DNA from: Bradyrhizobium lablabi
Lineage (GTDB): Bacteria > Pseudomonadota > Alphaproteobacteria > Rhizobiales > Xanthobacteraceae
Direction of reading: 5' to 3'
NCBI RefSeq assembly: GCF_018129385.1
Contig: NZ_JAFCLN010000014.1
Coordinates: forward strand, 62,001 to 126,000
Length of the DNA stretch: 64,000 nt
In this document: piece after piece, positions 7,301 through 16,463 of the stretch
How positions within the stretch are numbered: the first letter of the stretch is position 1
Layout of the letters: each line of letters opens with the position of its first letter
Program-made: the position numbers and the translations under genes
The notes under the pieces: generated by a model
Told to the model about the DNA's origin: nothing
The model's database searches: none
The model's input: the letters and a program-made list of their open reading frames with translations, nothing else

Positions 7301-7709
7301 TTATCTTTCTCGCGGCCACCAGGTCGTCGCCGGATGCACCACCGAGATTTTCGTCGTCCGCAGCGCTACGAGATGGCTTCGCTTGTACGGGCGCCCCTGC
7401 AACTCTGAGCAGTTCTTACACCGCATGTAGCGCTCTAACTCGTGGATCGGCGTTGTCTCTTTCGGACGCCGGACGGAGCAACGGTCTGGTGGGTGTCGCA
7501 GCCCAAGCATCGGACTTCAAGATATCGATAGCCCGCGTTCAGCGCATCCCCTAGCATCGGCGAGGGCTGGGCAGGCCCTTATAACCTAGCATTCGATTGT
7601 TCCAAGCCTCGCATGCCAGCCTGTCGGCCTCCTTGCGCGCGTGAGCGGCGCGCTCGGCCGACATTTTGATCGTGGTGCCGAATAGATATTCGCGAGACTT
7701 GGTCGTCAT
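7301..7709 (-). pseudogene. Zinc-ribbon hypothetical gene broken by two frameshifts
   Basis: Three overlapping frames read in order give one family-like protein. The first, from an ATG at 7709, gives KMSAERAAHARKEADRL and ends near GYKGLPSP, after which a base seems missing. The second continues with GDALNAGYRYLEVRCLGCD and stops matching after HQTVA. The third resumes with PIHELERYMRCKNC and ends in TTWWPRER at 7301. The CLGC and CKNC knuckles would form one zinc ribbon. The reading order, and the abrupt changes of frame at about 7560 and 7465, argue for a decayed gene rather than chance. From memory of intact relatives the second break looks like a seven-base deletion; this needs an alignment. 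Confidence 0.65.
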
Positions 7710-7778
7710 GCCGCATGATTCCGCGGCAAAACAGACTTGGCAAATTCTTAAGCTGTTGTGGCTCGGAACGGTCGCTCG

Positions 7779-7931
7779 CTACTGTGGGTCGGTGATCACC
7801 GAAGGCCGGCAACAGGCCGCGCTCAATACGAACAGCAATAGCCCGTAGGGATACGGGACCAGCAACCAGCAGAACACCAGCCACGCAATCAGAGCCGTCC
7901 GGGCCGGCGGCACTCGCCTAGAGCTTTTCAT
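7779..7931 (-). CDS. Possible small membrane protein (50 aa)
   Basis: A frame from the ATG at 7931 gives a basic head (MKSSRRVPPAR), a hydrophobic segment (TALIAWLVFCWLLV), PYPYG, a second hydrophobic segment and a short tail with two Cys. No ribosome-binding site is visible, so a chance frame is quite possible. The function is unknown. Confidence 0.35.
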   Translation of the reverse strand: MKSSRRVPPARTALIAWLVFCWLLVPYPYGLLLFVLSAACCRPSVITDPQ

Positions 7932-8114
7932 GACAGAAACAAACTAGCGTAAGCAGATCCAAAGCACCCAGCCGAAGTAGGACGGCAGCTATCAAAATTC
8001 TATGCGGCGAGGGTTATGCATCCGAATTTCACCGACGCTACTTGCGCACCTCAAGTAAAGATTGTTGATCCCGCCCGGCGCGATCAACGCCAACTGCCCG
8101 TTCGAACAAAATTT

Positions 8115-10679
8115 TCAGGCGATGATATGCCAGTTGGTCGGCACCACGCCCAGCGAGGTGGCCTGGGCGATCGCGCCGTCGTTCATCTGCCACATCTGGG
8201 TGAGACCGGAATCGTTGCGCCAGATGATATCGCTCATGTGGTCGCCGTTGTAATCGCCGACCGCGCCGACCTTCCATTCGTTCGGGATCAGCCCGAGCGC
8301 GCGGGTGCTCTGGATGGTGGCGTCATTCATGTTCCAGACCTGCGCGACACCAGAATCGCTGCGCCACAGGATGTCGCTCATCCTGTCGCCGTTGAAATCG
8401 CCGATGCCGGCGATCTGCCAGGTGGTCGGGATCGCGCCGAGCGAATTGGCGCTCAGGACGTTGCCACCATCCATGTCCCAGATTTGTGCGACGCCGGAAT
8501 CGTTGCGCCACAACAGGTCGGACTTGCCGTCGCCATTGAAGTCGCCGGTACCCGCGAGCTTCCATGCCGCGGGGATGACCCCGAGAGCGTGCGTGTCGAT
8601 AATGGCGCCATCGTTCATGTCCCACATTTGCACGGAGCCGTTGTCGTGACGCCAGAGCAAATCCGTCGTGCCGTCACCGTTGAAGTCCCCGGTGCCCAGA
8701 AGCTTCCAGGCCGTCGGGATCGCGCCGAGCGCGTGGGTGCTGGCGATGGCGCCGTCGTCCATGTTCCAAATCTGTGCGACGCCGGCATCGTTGCGCCAGA
8801 GCAAATCCGCCTTGCCGTCAGCGTTAAAGTCGCCTGTCCCAGCGACATCCCAAGTGGTGGGTACCGCGCCCAGCGAGTTGGCGTCGAGAATGGTCGCGCC
8901 GTCCATGTCCCAAATTTGCCCGACGCCGGAATCGTGACGCCAGACGATGTCGCTCCTGCCATCGCCGTTGAAGTCATTGGGCGCGTCGTTGACGGGCGTG
9001 ACCATTACGGTCTGGGTAAAGGAGCCCGTGTCCGCGCCGCCATTGGCGGTGCCCGAACCGTCGACAAGCGTAAAGGTCACGGTCCGGGCATCGACGGTTG
9101 GATCGTCGCTGGTCGAGGAGAAGCCGACTGCGCGCGCGAGCGCTCCGACCGCCACCGCGTCAGCATGGGCATTGAGCGCAATCGACAGGCTCGCCGTGCC
9201 GCTGCCGGACAGCGTTCCAATCGCCGTGCCGTAGTAGTTCACGGTTGCGCCGGAAAGTTCGATGCCGCTTCCCGCTGTTTGCGACACGATCAGCGTCAGG
9301 CTGTCTCCGGCATGGCTTCCCGCCGTCAGCGCTACCGTCAGCGAACCGCCGTCGAAGTCCGAATTGTCAATGTCGGTCACCGTGACCGGCTGGGTGGCGA
9401 CGCGAACTGGTGCTGCGTTCTCCACATAGACGGCGGGGTCTTCAGGGTCGAACGTCGATCTCCCGAGGAATATGTCGCTGGTATGGTTGGTGTCGCCGGC
9501 CACCAAATTAGGGGCAAGGCTGAAGAACGCGATACTGCTGCCATCGGGCGAGAACACCAGCTGGAAGCTGTGGCCGTTACCCTCGGGACCCGCTGCGCCG
9601 ATGGAGATGCGGCTGACCTCGCCGGTCGTCAGGTCCATGACGAAGATGTCGCGGCTGCCGTTGGTATCGCCGGCCACCAGATTGGAGGCGTCGCTGAAGA
9701 ACGCGATCCTGCCGCCCTCGGGCGAGAACACCGGCTCGCCGCTGTGGCCGTTGGCCTGCACGCCCGCAGTGTTGACTGAGACGCGGGTAATCGCCCCTGT
9801 TGTCAGGTCCTTGACGAAGATGTCAAAGGAGTCATTGGTGTCTCCAGGAACCAGGTTAGAGGCGCCGCTTTGGAATGCGACCTTGTTGCCATCGGGCGAG
9901 AACACCGGTGTGCCGCTGGCGAGATTGCCCTGCGCACCGACGCCATTGACCGAGACGAGGGTGACTGTGCCAGTCGTGAGGTCCTTGACGAAGACGTCGG
10001 TGGCATTGTTGGTGTCGCCGGCAACCAGGTTCGAGGCGGAGCTTTGGAATGCGATCTTGTTGCCATCGGGCGAAAACACCGGAGTGTCGCTGTAGCCATC
10101 GCCCTCCGCGCCGGCAGCGTCAACCGAGACGCGGGTGACTGCGCCGGTCGTGAGGTCCTTGACGAAGATGTCGTAGGCGCCGTTGGTGTCGCCCGCCACC
10201 AGGTTCGTGGCCGGGCTCGCAAACGCGATCTTGCTGCCGTCGGGCGAGAATGTGAGATCGTAGCTGCCGCCATTCGCCGGCGTGCCCGCGGCACTTGTGG
10301 AGACCAGGGCAATCGCTCCGGTGACAATATCCTTGACGAAGATGCCGCTGCCGACCAAGCCAGAGCCGACGAATGCGATCTTACTACCATCCGGCGAGAA
10401 CACGGGAGTGCTACCGCCGTAAATATCCGGCTCGCTGGAGACCAGATCGATCGCGCCGGTCGCGAGGTCCTTGATGAAGATATCGTAGTCGCCGATGGAG
10501 TCGCCCGCCACCAGGTTCGAGGCCATGCTCGAAAACGCAATCTTGCTGCCATCGGGCGAGAACACGGGCTCGGCCGCTTCGGAATTGCCCTGCGTACCCG
10601 CAGCGTCAGTCGAGACGCGCGTGAGGATGTAGGTAGGTTTGAAAGCACCGATCGACGGTGCGTTGTTGACTGGCGCCAT
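8115..10679 (-). CDS. PD40 beta-propeller and FG-GAP repeat protein
   Basis: The 854-residue product is built of repeats. Residues about 15-410 hold seven PD40 units of some 58 residues (one shorter), each with a VFSPDGSKIAF strand, SNLVAGDTN and DIFVKDLTTGA; seven units would close one beta-propeller. A calcium-binding-type linker with repeated VTVTD/DGGSLTVALTAG elements follows. Residues about 570-854 hold six FG-GAP/VCBS-like units of 47 residues, each with DFNGDGKSDLLWRNDSG and IWDMDG. The Asp-rich loops suggest calcium binding and a cell-surface or secreted place, although no signal peptide is seen, so type I secretion is possible. I use the ATG at 10679; a TTG at 10694 is also in frame. 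The role may be adhesion or carbohydrate binding. Confidence 0.85.
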   Translation of the reverse strand: MAPVNNAPSIGAFKPTYILTRVSTDAAGTQGNSEAAEPVFSPDGSKIAFSSMASNLVAGDSIGDYDIFIKDLATGAIDLVSSEPDIYGGSTPVFSPDGSKIAFVGSGLVGSGIFVKDIVTGAIALVSTSAAGTPANGGSYDLTFSPDGSKIAFASPATNLVAGDTNGAYDIFVKDLTTGAVTRVSVDAAGAEGDGYSDTPVFSPDGNKIAFQSSASNLVAGDTNNATDVFVKDLTTGTVTLVSVNGVGAQGNLASGTPVFSPDGNKVAFQSGASNLVPGDTNDSFDIFVKDLTTGAITRVSVNTAGVQANGHSGEPVFSPEGGRIAFFSDASNLVAGDTNGSRDIFVMDLTTGEVSRISIGAAGPEGNGHSFQLVFSPDGSSIAFFSLAPNLVAGDTNHTSDIFLGRSTFDPEDPAVYVENAAPVRVATQPVTVTDIDNSDFDGGSLTVALTAGSHAGDSLTLIVSQTAGSGIELSGATVNYYGTAIGTLSGSGTASLSIALNAHADAVAVGALARAVGFSSTSDDPTVDARTVTFTLVDGSGTANGGADTGSFTQTVMVTPVNDAPNDFNGDGRSDIVWRHDSGVGQIWDMDGATILDANSLGAVPTTWDVAGTGDFNADGKADLLWRNDAGVAQIWNMDDGAIASTHALGAIPTAWKLLGTGDFNGDGTTDLLWRHDNGSVQMWDMNDGAIIDTHALGVIPAAWKLAGTGDFNGDGKSDLLWRNDSGVAQIWDMDGGNVLSANSLGAIPTTWQIAGIGDFNGDRMSDILWRSDSGVAQVWNMNDATIQSTRALGLIPNEWKVGAVGDYNGDHMSDIIWRNDSGLTQMWQMNDGAIAQATSLGVVPTNWHIIA

Positions 10680-10866
10680 TCCAATATTGATCAATAAACG
10701 ATTGCGTTTTTGACCGTATTACAATTTTCGAAGGTGCGTCAAGCTGCGCTCAACCGCAGCGGGGCGTACAAAAAATTCTGAAAACCGGAAATTATGCTTG
10801 CGCTGTCGGGCAAATCAGTTTTAGAAGGAGCGTCTTCCGAAAAACAGAAATGGAGACGTGACGCCT

Positions 10867-11079
10867 ATGTTGGAACCGACCGGTCAATCCTCAGAGCTGG
10901 TAGAAATCGCCAAGCGTAACGGCGACTTCCGGAGGAACTACGGACTAGTTATCGGCGCTTTTCTTTATCTGCGTTCTCTCAGCGCGGCGCGTAGCCGATC
11001 ATTCACTTGCCTAGGGCTGATTTCCGCAGTGGTAGCAGCAGCGCTGTGGTTATCACGGTTCGCATGGAGCGGGCACTGA
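10867..11079 (+). CDS. Possible small membrane protein (70 aa)
   Basis: The frame begins MLEPTGQSSELVEIAKRNGD and ends with a hydrophobic segment (LGLISAVVAAALWLSRFA). GGAG lies 11 bases before the ATG at 10867. The first part is helix-like, so this may be a tail-anchored protein. I do not recognise the family. Confidence 0.4.
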   Translation: MLEPTGQSSELVEIAKRNGDFRRNYGLVIGAFLYLRSLSAARSRSFTCLGLISAVVAAALWLSRFAWSGH

Positions 11080-11099
11080 TCGGGAGGGCCTCCTTGTCG

Positions 11100-11282
11100 C
11101 TATTTCTGCGTCTTCACTATTTCGAATCCGTTCGCGGTCAGCTCAGCCATGACTACCTTGGTCAGATGGATCGCTTCGTCCGGTTGTATCCAGTGGTCGT
11201 GAGAACCTGGATCATCCTCCTTGGGATACTTTACGAACGCAGAATGGATCGCCGCGTAAATTACGTCTCTCGGATCGGTCAT
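11100..11282 (-). CDS. Small hypothetical protein (60 aa)
   Basis: The product begins MTDPRDVIYAAIHSAFVKYP and ends with a helix, HLTKVVMAELTANGFEIVK. An AGGAGATTTCG site sits directly before the ATG at 11282, which overrules longer in-frame starts. It is a common type of unnamed Bradyrhizobium protein. It is divergent from the recombinase gene that starts 70 bases away. Confidence 0.7.
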   Translation of the reverse strand: MTDPRDVIYAAIHSAFVKYPKEDDPGSHDHWIQPDEAIHLTKVVMAELTANGFEIVKTQK

Positions 11283-11353
11283 CGAAATCTCCTGCCCGGA
11301 AGGAAGACTAGCACAATGACATAAGAGTTGCTCAAACAGTTGGGAGGCGCGAA

Positions 11354-12964
11354 ATGACAAATTCGCTGATCGTTCGTGGCCCATCCGCTTTGGTGCCGCC
11401 AACCAGCGCTGGGCGCGCTGCCCAGTATGTCCGAATGTCCACCGACCATCAGCGGTACTCGAGCCAAAATCAGGCGGCTACGATAGCCGTTTACGCCGCA
11501 CAGCATGGTCTGACAATTGTGCGAACCTACGCCGACGAAGGTCGAAGCGGCGTTGTGATAAAGCGGCGCGACGGCCTCATAGAATTGATCAACGACGTCC
11601 GCTTCGGACGAGCGGATTTTGACCACATCCTTGTCTACGACGTCAGCCGCTGGGGAAGGTTTCAGGACGTAGATGAAAGCGCATACTACGAATTCACCTG
11701 CCGACAAGCAGGCATCAAGGTCTGCTATTGCGCGGAGGAGTTTGACAACGACGGAAGCGTCATCGCGAGCATCGTGAAAAACCTCAAGAGGGTTATGGCG
11801 GCCGAGTTCAGCAGAGAGCTTTCTGTAAAGGTTCATGCGGGGGCATGCCGCGTCGCCGGCTTGGGATTCAAGCAAGGCGGCGCCGTCGGCTACGGACTCC
11901 GGCGAGAACTCGTCGACGAGGATAGAACGTCAAAGGGAATTCTCGAGAAGGGTCAGCGCAAACATCTGCAAACCGATCGGGTGCTGATCCGCCCTGGTTC
12001 TCAAGGTGAGCAAGAGATCGTCGCTCAGATCTTCCGTCAGTTCGTGGTTCATAGGAGATCGCAAGCGGCGATTGCTCGGCTGCTCAACAACGAGCGGGTC
12101 CCTAACCACCGCGGGACGCCTTGGTCTGACACGATGATCCGCAATATTCTCAGCAACGAAAACTACATCGGTAACAACATCTACAACCGGAAGTCATTTC
12201 GATTGAAACTGGAGAAGAAGAGGAACCCGCCTGAACTGTGGGTCAGGGCGGCCGGTCTTTTTGAGCCAATCGTTGACAGAAGCATTTTCCGAAAAGCGCA
12301 AGTCCTCTTGAAGGAGCAATATGTCAGGCTTTCGGACGAGGTATTGCTGAGCAAGCTCCGGAGCGCGCTACAGGAGAAAGGTAGGCTGAGCGCTTCGATC
12401 CTCCAGGCGATGGACGGTATGCCGAGCGCGGCTTTGTATGCCCATCGATTCGGCAGCTTACGAGAAGCTTTCCGCCTCGTGGGTTACGTGAATTCCGAGC
12501 GCGATTTCGACTACATCGACATGAGACAGCAATTGGATGCCGAACTGTTCAAACGAGCATCAGCCATTGCCATGCGCATTCGAGCTCTGGGCGCGGTGGC
12601 CGTCTTTGATGCCGAAACGAAGGTGATGAACGTCGAGGCCCGCCTGAGTATTTCGCTTCGCTTCGCGCGGTACTATCTATCCGCCACTCACGCTCCGGGT
12701 TGGCTGGTTAATCGTCGTGTGATCGAGCCGGCATCGCTTATTCTCGCGCTGAGGCTGGATGAGGAAAACAGGGAGGTCATGGACTATTTCCTGCTGCCGC
12801 TTTATCAGATGGCGAAGGACCGGATTTGTCTCACGGCGACGGATCGCTCCCGGTTTGCCAAATATCGCTGCGCTTCAATCCGTGAGGTTGTGCAGGCCAT
12901 CATGAAGAAGGTCTGTCGTCGAACTGATGCGAACCGTGATCACTTCCATACAGCGCCTTCGTAG
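11354..12964 (+). CDS. Large serine recombinase
   Basis: The 536-residue product begins with a resolvase catalytic domain (residues about 20-160). The Ser nucleophile is in QYVRMSTDHQ (Ser29), followed by QNQAA, the DEGRSG motif and VSRWGR, which carries a catalytic Arg. The recombinase domain follows (about 175-275), with GYGLRRE, an LNNERVPNHRGTPW segment and MIRNILSNENYIGN. Unlike phage integrases of this class there is no obvious Cys-rich zinc ribbon, and the last 200 residues are helical and unfamiliar. It could integrate or excise a genomic island. No directionality factor was identified and the att sites are not obvious. Confidence 0.9.
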   Translation: MTNSLIVRGPSALVPPTSAGRAAQYVRMSTDHQRYSSQNQAATIAVYAAQHGLTIVRTYADEGRSGVVIKRRDGLIELINDVRFGRADFDHILVYDVSRWGRFQDVDESAYYEFTCRQAGIKVCYCAEEFDNDGSVIASIVKNLKRVMAAEFSRELSVKVHAGACRVAGLGFKQGGAVGYGLRRELVDEDRTSKGILEKGQRKHLQTDRVLIRPGSQGEQEIVAQIFRQFVVHRRSQAAIARLLNNERVPNHRGTPWSDTMIRNILSNENYIGNNIYNRKSFRLKLEKKRNPPELWVRAAGLFEPIVDRSIFRKAQVLLKEQYVRLSDEVLLSKLRSALQEKGRLSASILQAMDGMPSAALYAHRFGSLREAFRLVGYVNSERDFDYIDMRQQLDAELFKRASAIAMRIRALGAVAVFDAETKVMNVEARLSISLRFARYYLSATHAPGWLVNRRVIEPASLILALRLDEENREVMDYFLLPLYQMAKDRICLTATDRSRFAKYRCASIREVVQAIMKKVCRRTDANRDHFHTAPS

Positions 12965-13296
12965 CGCGATCAGCCCAGAAATCCGTCACGCGCTCGACGG
13001 CTTCGGCTTGTTCTTCGCGATCACGTTGTTCTTTGTCTGAGGTGATCGTGGTGTTGCTGAACCCGTGCGTTCGGTCGAAAGTTAAGCTAGGCCGGTCGTC
13101 AGAAAGTGGGAGGGAGGGGATGTGGAAAAGAAAAAATGTCCAATACGCGGATCTCGTGCAAGTACCTGGCTCGGGCGACAGCTCCATAGCCTTACTGAGC
13201 AAGGCCTGAAGATGGGCATCGCTGGCAAATTGTGGGTAACCGTACCGGCCTTTGCCTTCTCTTGTGGGGCGAGGGGGTGAGTGTTAAGGCCGAGCG
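12965..13296. other. Intergenic stretch after the recombinase gene
   Basis: No convincing gene is present on either strand. Serine recombinase att sites often lie next to their gene, so this stretch is one place to look, but I see no clear repeat here. Confidence 0.4.
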
Positions 13297-15279
13297 ATGC
13301 ACGCCCCGATCGTCTCGAAAACCTCAAGCGCCTACAGAGCGGACATTGATGGCCTGCGCGCCGTCGCTGTACTGGCAGTAGTGGTCTTCCATGCCTTCCC
13401 CGATGAGAAATGGCTCACTGGCGGCTTTATTGGCGTGGACGTGTTCTTTGTTATTTCGGGCTTCCTGATCTCGAAGCTCATCCTTGCGGAACTGGGCCAG
13501 CATCAATTCTCGGTTGTTGAGTTCTACCGACGTCGTATACGGCGCATTTTCCCGGCGCTGGCGGTAGTTCTCCTGGCTGTACTTGCCTACGGCTTCCTGG
13601 TGCTTATGCCTTCTGAGCTGGCGCTACTCGGTAAACACGCATTCTTTGGCGCGAGCTTCCTCTCCAACTTCGCGTTCTGGAGCGAGAGCGGCTATTTCGA
13701 TAGTGCCGCAATTTCAAAGCCCTTGCTGCATCTTTGGTCTTTGGGAGTGGAGGAACAGTTCTATATCCTTTGGCCGCCGATCCTTATGCTGGCCTTTCGA
13801 TCGAAAGTTAGGGTCGGATGGCTAATTTCCGTGCTGTTCGTTGGGTCGTTTGCCGTGAACGTCGCGCTGTCGCTCACCGACTTATCTGGTGACTTCTATC
13901 TACCAATCACGCGGTTTTGGGAATTATTAGCGGGCGCCGCGCTGGCGTGGCACGGCGAAATTACAATCCATCGAAACTTACGTCATTTGCTTTCACTGGC
14001 AGGCTGCGGAGCGATCCTAACATCGGCCATTCTGTTCACACCGGAAATGAGCTTTCCCGGCTGGATCGCGCTGCTGCCGGTAGCTGGCGCAGTAGCCGTG
14101 ATCGCCGCCGGGCCGGCCGCCGCGGCAAATCGCGTCATCCTTTCGAACCGAGCTGCGGTCTCGATCGGTCTGATCAGCTATCCGCTCTATCTATGGCATT
14201 GGCCGCTGATCTCATTCAGCTACATCATTCGAGACAAGTTGCCGACATCGCTGATGGCCCTCGGCCTTGTGATTGCAAGCGCACTGCTTGCTTGGGCAAC
14301 ATATTGTCTCATCGAGCGCCCCGTCCGCTTCGGATCAAGCCGGGCGATGCTCACAAAATTTGCTGCGGTTGGGGTCGCTGCTGTCGGCGTTTGCGGCCTG
14401 GTCATCTGGATATCCGGCGGCTTACCCCAACGTTTTTCATCCAGCCTCGATCTCAAAAAAATCAATGACGCCATTTCCGATGAAACGTACGCGCCGACCA
14501 GCGGAATGAAGGTGTTGGAATTCAACACCGACCGCCGCTACGCCATGGTATCTCAAATCGGGCACGGTAATCGAACCGTGGTGTTCGCAGGCAACAGCGC
14601 GATTCTTCACTTTGGTCCTCGCGTACAACGGCTCGCTGACGAGGGCAGCCTGTCGTCTACAGTCTTCTTTGTCACCGGCCCAGGCTGCCAAGTCGTACCA
14701 AGCCTCGTAGATCCCAACGAATTCGTCAAATGCTCCAATGTGGTGAAAAGTCTGTCCGATCTCATCAAACGAGAGAGGGCGGACTCCGTCGTGCTCGGCG
14801 TTTCCTACATCCCAAACAAAGATTCTTTCATCACAAGGGACGGAAAACCAGTCCCGTTAGACGGAAAGAATGGACAGCGTGCCTTCTATGATAGCCTCGA
14901 AGCGTACGTCCGCGAGTTGCAACAAACCTCGACGGTCTACCTCTTGCGCGGAATTCCGAATTCCAAAGCGCGCTTAGATCCGAAGCATATGGTTGAGCGC
15001 CGGATCACTGGACTCCGAATCGATCCCAATATCGAAAGACCGATCTCGATTGACGAACTGCGGTCGGTGCACGCGATAAATGATGGAGAGCTGCGCGCAA
15101 TAGCTGACCGAACCAGAGCCAAACTGCTAGACGCCTTCCCCGACGTCTGCGGCATGGGACACACATGCTCTCCGTTCTTTGGAGAAGGCGAGCCGAAATT
15201 CGCCGACGGCGCCCATTTGCGTCCGCGGTTCGTGAGCAATCATGTCTTGCTTTTTGACTTTTTGCTTACAGACCGTTGA
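13297..15279 (+). CDS. Acyltransferase 3 family protein with SGNH domain (OafA-like)
   Basis: The 660-residue product is an inner-membrane O-acyltransferase of the OafA/YrhL type. The N-terminal part (residues about 12-380) has some ten hydrophobic helices, with the family signatures YRADIDGLRAVAVLAVVVFH (catalytic His), GVDVFFVISGFLI, RRIRRIFPAL and LLHLWSLGVEEQFYILWP. The periplasmic C-terminal part begins near residue 390 and has VVFAGNSAILHFGP, an SGNH-hydrolase-like block. Such enzymes move acetyl or other acyl groups onto lipopolysaccharide O-antigen, exopolysaccharide or peptidoglycan. It stands alone in the accessory half, which fits surface variation by transfer. The ATG is preceded by GAGGGGGTGAG. 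Confidence 0.88.
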   Translation: MHAPIVSKTSSAYRADIDGLRAVAVLAVVVFHAFPDEKWLTGGFIGVDVFFVISGFLISKLILAELGQHQFSVVEFYRRRIRRIFPALAVVLLAVLAYGFLVLMPSELALLGKHAFFGASFLSNFAFWSESGYFDSAAISKPLLHLWSLGVEEQFYILWPPILMLAFRSKVRVGWLISVLFVGSFAVNVALSLTDLSGDFYLPITRFWELLAGAALAWHGEITIHRNLRHLLSLAGCGAILTSAILFTPEMSFPGWIALLPVAGAVAVIAAGPAAAANRVILSNRAAVSIGLISYPLYLWHWPLISFSYIIRDKLPTSLMALGLVIASALLAWATYCLIERPVRFGSSRAMLTKFAAVGVAAVGVCGLVIWISGGLPQRFSSSLDLKKINDAISDETYAPTSGMKVLEFNTDRRYAMVSQIGHGNRTVVFAGNSAILHFGPRVQRLADEGSLSSTVFFVTGPGCQVVPSLVDPNEFVKCSNVVKSLSDLIKRERADSVVLGVSYIPNKDSFITRDGKPVPLDGKNGQRAFYDSLEAYVRELQQTSTVYLLRGIPNSKARLDPKHMVERRITGLRIDPNIERPISIDELRSVHAINDGELRAIADRTRAKLLDAFPDVCGMGHTCSPFFGEGEPKFADGAHLRPRFVSNHVLLFDFLLTDR

Positions 15280-15368
15280 AGCGATGTCCTCACGCAGAGC
15301 GGTTCGCCTGATGGGCGGTCACAATGGAGACGCGCGTCGACAGTGCGCCTCGCCGCTGAAACAGTGAT

Positions 15369-15392
15369 GCCCGCCGGCGTCGACCGGCGGGC
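15369..15392. terminator. GC-rich hairpin between convergent genes
   Basis: GCCCGCCGG and CCGGCGGGC form a perfect 9-base-pair stem with a six-base loop, between the acyltransferase stop and the SRAP stop. There is no T run, so it is only a possible two-way terminator. Confidence 0.4.
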
Positions 15393-15438
15393 CCTTGCTA
15401 TTCGTGGTAGCGAGCTTCAGACGCGACATGCGGCCCAA

Positions 15439-16110
15439 TCAAGGCATGCTGGCAACCTTATCTTCCTTGTCCGGCCCACGCATGACTATCTTCAACGCGT
15501 TGGCGGCAAGGGGCCGTTGCAACGCTTTTGCTTCGTCCCACGGCGCGCGCATCCAGACGTCGTACTCGTCCTCGGTGGCCAGGATCACCGGCATCGCTTT
15601 GGGATGAATCGGCTCAACGATCGCATTCGGTTCAGTCGTCAGAAGTCCGTATACGTCATGCGGTCCGGGGATTGGTTTCGACTTCGTACCGCGATCGCCG
15701 CGGTATACGGTCCAAATCCCGGCAAATGCCGCGAGCGTCCGATCGTCATCGAGCGCGAACCAGACGACATCCTTCTTCTTCGTCTCAGGATTGGGCTCCG
15801 GCGCATATTCGGCAAAGCTGTTGAACGGCACTAGGCAGCGGTGCTCCGGCGCCAGCCAGCCTCGCCAATGCGGAGAGGAGGTGTTCCTGATGTTGGTGAC
15901 CGGCGGCCCGCCGGTGCGCGGGGGAGGCGGCATTCCCCAGCGCATCATGGCGAGATCCCAAGTGTCGTCGGCGCCGGCGCGGATGACAGGCGCCGGAAAG
16001 TCCGGAAACACGCCGGTCATCGGCGCAAGGTTGCCGACATAGCGGTTCACCTTTCGAAATAGCCGACGCAGGGCTTCCTGGTTGGTAGTGATCGAATAGA
16101 GATTGCACAT
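15439..16110 (-). CDS. yedK: SOS-response-associated peptidase (SRAP, HMCES/YedK family)
   Basis: The 223-residue product starts MCNLYS, so removal of Met exposes Cys2, the residue by which HMCES/YedK proteins form a covalent thiazolidine bond with abasic sites in single-stranded DNA. Other family blocks are visible: MRWGMPPP, NIRNTSS, RCLVPFNSFAEYAP, the FAGIWTVYRG strand and a late HPKAMPVIL with the conserved His. The ATG at 16110 is chosen because Cys must be residue 2. A longer frame to 16140 would bury it. The role is protection of abasic sites at stalled forks. It is convergent with the acyltransferase. Confidence 0.93.
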   Translation of the reverse strand: MCNLYSITTNQEALRRLFRKVNRYVGNLAPMTGVFPDFPAPVIRAGADDTWDLAMMRWGMPPPPRTGGPPVTNIRNTSSPHWRGWLAPEHRCLVPFNSFAEYAPEPNPETKKKDVVWFALDDDRTLAAFAGIWTVYRGDRGTKSKPIPGPHDVYGLLTTEPNAIVEPIHPKAMPVILATEDEYDVWMRAPWDEAKALQRPLAANALKIVMRGPDKEDKVASMP

Positions 16111-16229
16111 GACGGCCCGGGCTGTGGGGTGTTCCGCCAATAGAACACCAAGCGGTAGTGGCTTGCCAAGATGTTCTTAATTTGTTCTCATGCCCCGATC
16201 CAGTGGCAGGATATGGCAGGGTGAGACAA

Positions 16230-16463
16230 ATGCCCGATCTCGAGCATTACCGCGCCGAAATTGAACGAATGCGCGTCCAAGTGGGGCGCCAGCGCAAGGA
16301 GATATTGCAGTTGCAGCGGGCCGGCGTGCGGACGGCCTCGGCAGAAGCCCTGCTGGAGCGCATGCTCAACACAATAGACGGCCTTTGCGAGCAGCGCGAC
16401 AGGCTGAAGGCCGAGCAACCGACAGCGAGACCGCGCCAGGTGCTCGGAGGCCGGAAGTGGTGA
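16230..16463 (+). CDS. Small coiled-coil protein (77 aa)
   Basis: The product begins MPDLEHYRAEIERMRVQVG and stays helical and charged, with QRKEILQLQRAG and EALLERMLNTIDGLCEQRD. GGGTGAG lies before the ATG at 16230, which I prefer to the upstream frame start at 16158. The TGA overlaps the next start (GTGA), so the following gene is coupled. The function is unknown. Confidence 0.65.
   Translation: MPDLEHYRAEIERMRVQVGRQRKEILQLQRAGVRTASAEALLERMLNTIDGLCEQRDRLKAEQPTARPRQVLGGRKW

Noticed and set aside
8016..9779. Long plus-strand open frame opposite the repeat protein (587 codons)
   Set aside because: It is antisense to a clear repeat-domain gene. The tandem repeats and high G+C keep the opposite frame open, and the translation is a matching repeat with no family features.
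9870..10697. Second long plus-strand frame opposite the repeat protein
   Set aside because: It has the same cause as the frame at 8016..9779: it mirrors the PD40 repeats.
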